Source of the DNA: Flavobacteriaceae bacterium TMED68
Lineage (GTDB): Bacteria; Bacteroidota; Bacteroidia; Flavobacteriales; Flavobacteriaceae
Length of the DNA: 8,201 bases
Assembly: GCA_002167525.1 (NCBI GenBank)
Contig: NHDV01000026.1
Location: 101,302-109,502, forward strand
Direction: 5' to 3'
Under the pieces are notes generated by a model. It saw only the letters and a list, made by a program, of their open reading frames with translations. It was not told where the DNA came from and did no database searches. A program made the position numbers and the translations under genes. Below, piece by piece: positions 6,577-8,201 of this stretch. Each line of letters opens with the position of its first letter. Position 1 is the stretch's first letter.

Positions 6577-7956
6577 ATGAAAAGATTAAAGTTCATTGTT
6601 ATTTTTTTAATCCTAATTGGATGTAATCCAAATAAAAAAAAAATAACTGGAATTTTCGTGGGTGGACAAATAATTAATCCATCCTCACGTGATGTTACCT
6701 TATATCAAGGATCGAGGGTCATTGATATGCTAGATTTAAATGATGACTTTAAATTTCAACGTAAATATGACTCACTTAAAAACGGAATATATAAGCTTGA
6801 ACATTTACCAGAGTATCAGACTGTTCTTTTGGAAGAAGCCGATAGTCTCTGGATAAGAATTAATGCTACTGCTTTTAATGAATCTATTGTATTTTCTGGT
6901 ATCGGAGCAACAAAAAACAACTTTCTTATTGATCTTTATCTCAAACAGGAAGAAGAAGTTGACTTTCTGTCAACAAAGTATTCAAGTAACCAAGTAATAT
7001 TTAAAAAAATAATAGATTCGTTAGTATTTGAGAAAAAAACTTCATGGATTAAGATGGATTCGATTAATAATTTAAGTCCAATTGCTCAAAAGGTTACCCA
7101 AGCTGCCTATATTTATCCTTATGCAAGTATTAGAGAAAGATATGCATTATTACGTAGTTCAAAGTGGACAGAAGTAGGAGATAGTTTGTTTTTTAGCTAT
7201 CGTAAATTCTTAAACTATGGTGATAATGATTTAGCTTTTTTTGATCCCTATGTTAATTATATTTTAAATTATATTAGTCAAAAAGCACTAAAACTAGGAG
7301 AACCATACTTTAAAGCAAAAGAAACTACATCTTTCAATATTAGAAGATTAGAAATCTTGGATAAAAAGATTTCTGGTAAATTGCTAAGAAATAATCTTGC
7401 TCGTGCAATAGCATTTGAGGAAATGCTAAAATTTAAAAATCAGACTGAACATGATCTTTTTATTCAATATTATGCCACTGTTAATAGCTCCAAAGATTAT
7501 TTAAGAGAAGTTATAGCATTACATCAAGATATTAATAAAATGAATGCAGGGAAACCTTTGCCTAAGGTTTTACTTCAAAATTCTGAAAGAAAAACAGTAA
7601 ATAGTGCTTCATTAGCTTATGGTAAACCAACTGTTATTTACTTTTGGTCACAAACACAGATGAATCAGTATCGTAACACGTTGAATCGTTTAAATAAACT
7701 AAAAAATACTTACCCTAATATAAGATTTATAGGAATTTGTATTCAACCCTTTAATGCTTTAACTGATCAAGTCCAAAAGATGATGGGTTTAGATTCTAAA
7801 GACCAATTTGCACTAACAAACTTTGAAAAAGCAAGCAAGGTGTGGGTACTGACACTTTTAAACAAAGGCATAGTGTTAAATAAAAAGGGATTTATAGTCG
7901 AAGGATTTGGAAATTTCTTCGATATTGAATTCGAGAAAATATTAAAAAATCTCTAG
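6577..7956 (+). CDS. TlpA-like lipoprotein with a thioredoxin fold lacking CxxC
   Basis: A 459-residue envelope lipoprotein. Residues 1-15 are a lipoprotein signal with lipobox LIGC, and Cys16 is the lipidation site. Residues about 24-110 resemble the N-terminal DUF4369-like beta domain found in Bacteroidota TlpA relatives (VGGQIINPSSRDVTLY, LLEEADSLWIRIN), followed by a largely helical middle (about 112-320). The last 130 residues (nt 7552-7956) resemble a TlpA/thioredoxin domain: GKPLPKVLLQN, then PTVIYFWSQTQMNQYRNT, then FIGICIQ. The CxxC expected after FW is replaced by Gln361-Met-Asn-Gln364, and no cis-Pro is obvious near 425-435, so it cannot be a thiol-disulfide oxidoreductase. The only cysteines are Cys16 and Cys388. 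A binding or structural role in the envelope is inferred. Its stop overlaps the stop of the convergent transaldolase-family gene. From memory, similar CxxC-less proteins occur across Flavobacteriaceae. Confidence 0.85.
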   Translation: MKRLKFIVIFLILIGCNPNKKKITGIFVGGQIINPSSRDVTLYQGSRVIDMLDLNDDFKFQRKYDSLKNGIYKLEHLPEYQTVLLEEADSLWIRINATAFNESIVFSGIGATKNNFLIDLYLKQEEEVDFLSTKYSSNQVIFKKIIDSLVFEKKTSWIKMDSINNLSPIAQKVTQAAYIYPYASIRERYALLRSSKWTEVGDSLFFSYRKFLNYGDNDLAFFDPYVNYILNYISQKALKLGEPYFKAKETTSFNIRRLEILDKKISGKLLRNNLARAIAFEEMLKFKNQTEHDLFIQYYATVNSSKDYLREVIALHQDINKMNAGKPLPKVLLQNSERKTVNSASLAYGKPTVIYFWSQTQMNQYRNTLNRLNKLKNTYPNIRFIGICIQPFNALTDQVQKMMGLDSKDQFALTNFEKASKVWVLTLLNKGIVLNKKGFIVEGFGNFFDIEFEKILKNL

Positions 7957-8201
7957 TTTCCTTTTTGGTGATCGTCTAAAAACTTTTTTAATCCTATATC
8001 AGTAAGCGGATGATTTAAAAGACCTTTTATTGATGACAGGGGCCCAGTAATAACATCTGCTCCAATTTTAGCACAATTTACAATATGCATTGTATGTCGA
8101 ACAGATGCTGCAAGAATTTCTGTTTTAAAAGAAAAATTATCATAGATTTGACGAATTTCTTTTATTAATTCTAACCCATCTGTTGAATTGTCATCTAAAC
8201 G
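7953..8201 (-). CDS. Transaldolase / fructose-6-phosphate aldolase-like protein (C-terminal part)
   Basis: Only the last 82 residues are present; the gene continues past the right edge. The reading, obtained by translating the minus strand, runs RLDDNSTDGLELIKEIRQIY, then a segment with EILAASVRHTMHIVNCAKIGADVITGP split across the domain, and ends NHPLTDIGLKKFLDDHQKGN. The blocks ILAASVRH, GADVITGP and NHPLTDIGLKKF are typical of the small (about 215-220 residue) transaldolase/FSA family, cytoplasmic class I aldolases that form a Schiff base with a lysine. That lysine lies outside the window, so transaldolase and fructose-6-phosphate aldolase activity cannot be separated here. Its stop (TAG, 7955-7953) overlaps the stop of the lipoprotein gene. 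Confidence 0.9.
   Translation of the reverse strand, partial: RLDDNSTDGLELIKEIRQIYDNFSFKTEILAASVRHTMHIVNCAKIGADVITGPLSSIKGLLNHPLTDIGLKKFLDDHQKGN

Noticed and set aside
1..8201. Defence system, mobile element, CRISPR array or biosynthetic cluster
   Set aside because: All long frames belong to housekeeping or conserved flavobacterial families; I see no transposase, integrase, direct-repeat array, tRNA or composition break that would mark an island.

Overview
The window is an AT-rich stretch of chromosome that looks like the core genome of a member of the Bacteroidota, most likely a marine Flavobacteriaceae relative. The reasons are the protein families (a flavobacterial-type DUF2007 protein with an RLAGFG motif, a Bacteroidota-type ABC-F ATPase, and a TlpA-like lipoprotein next to a small transaldolase), the absence of clear Shine-Dalgarno sequences, and TAnnTTTG-like promoter elements. 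The sodium-coupled sugar transporter fits a marine lifestyle but does not prove one.

Layout: from the left edge, the plus strand carries most of pheT (5' end outside the window), then a tightly spaced pair of uncharacterised genes (a two-helix membrane protein and a DUF2007 protein starting at GTG), then a Na+/sugar symporter. An ABC-F ATPase on the minus strand converges on the symporter. Divergent from it, across a 95-base gap with candidate promoters and a short inverted repeat, is a lipoprotein with a redox-dead thioredoxin-like domain. Its stop codon overlaps the stop of a convergent minus-strand transaldolase-family gene, of which only the last 82 codons are in the window. No intergenic gap exceeds 100 bases. 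I see no tRNA, rRNA, CRISPR array, insertion sequence or strong intrinsic terminator.

The genes are mostly independent: translation (pheT, and ABC-F as a ribosome-associated factor), sugar import, carbon metabolism (transaldolase family) and an envelope lipoprotein of unknown role. I find no convincing new multi-gene system. The most interesting points are an ABC-F protein with one intact and one extensively degraded ATPase site, a symporter that keeps almost the whole galactose site of Vibrio vSGLT, the CxxC-less TlpA-like lipoprotein, and the uncharacterised membrane protein/DUF2007 pair.
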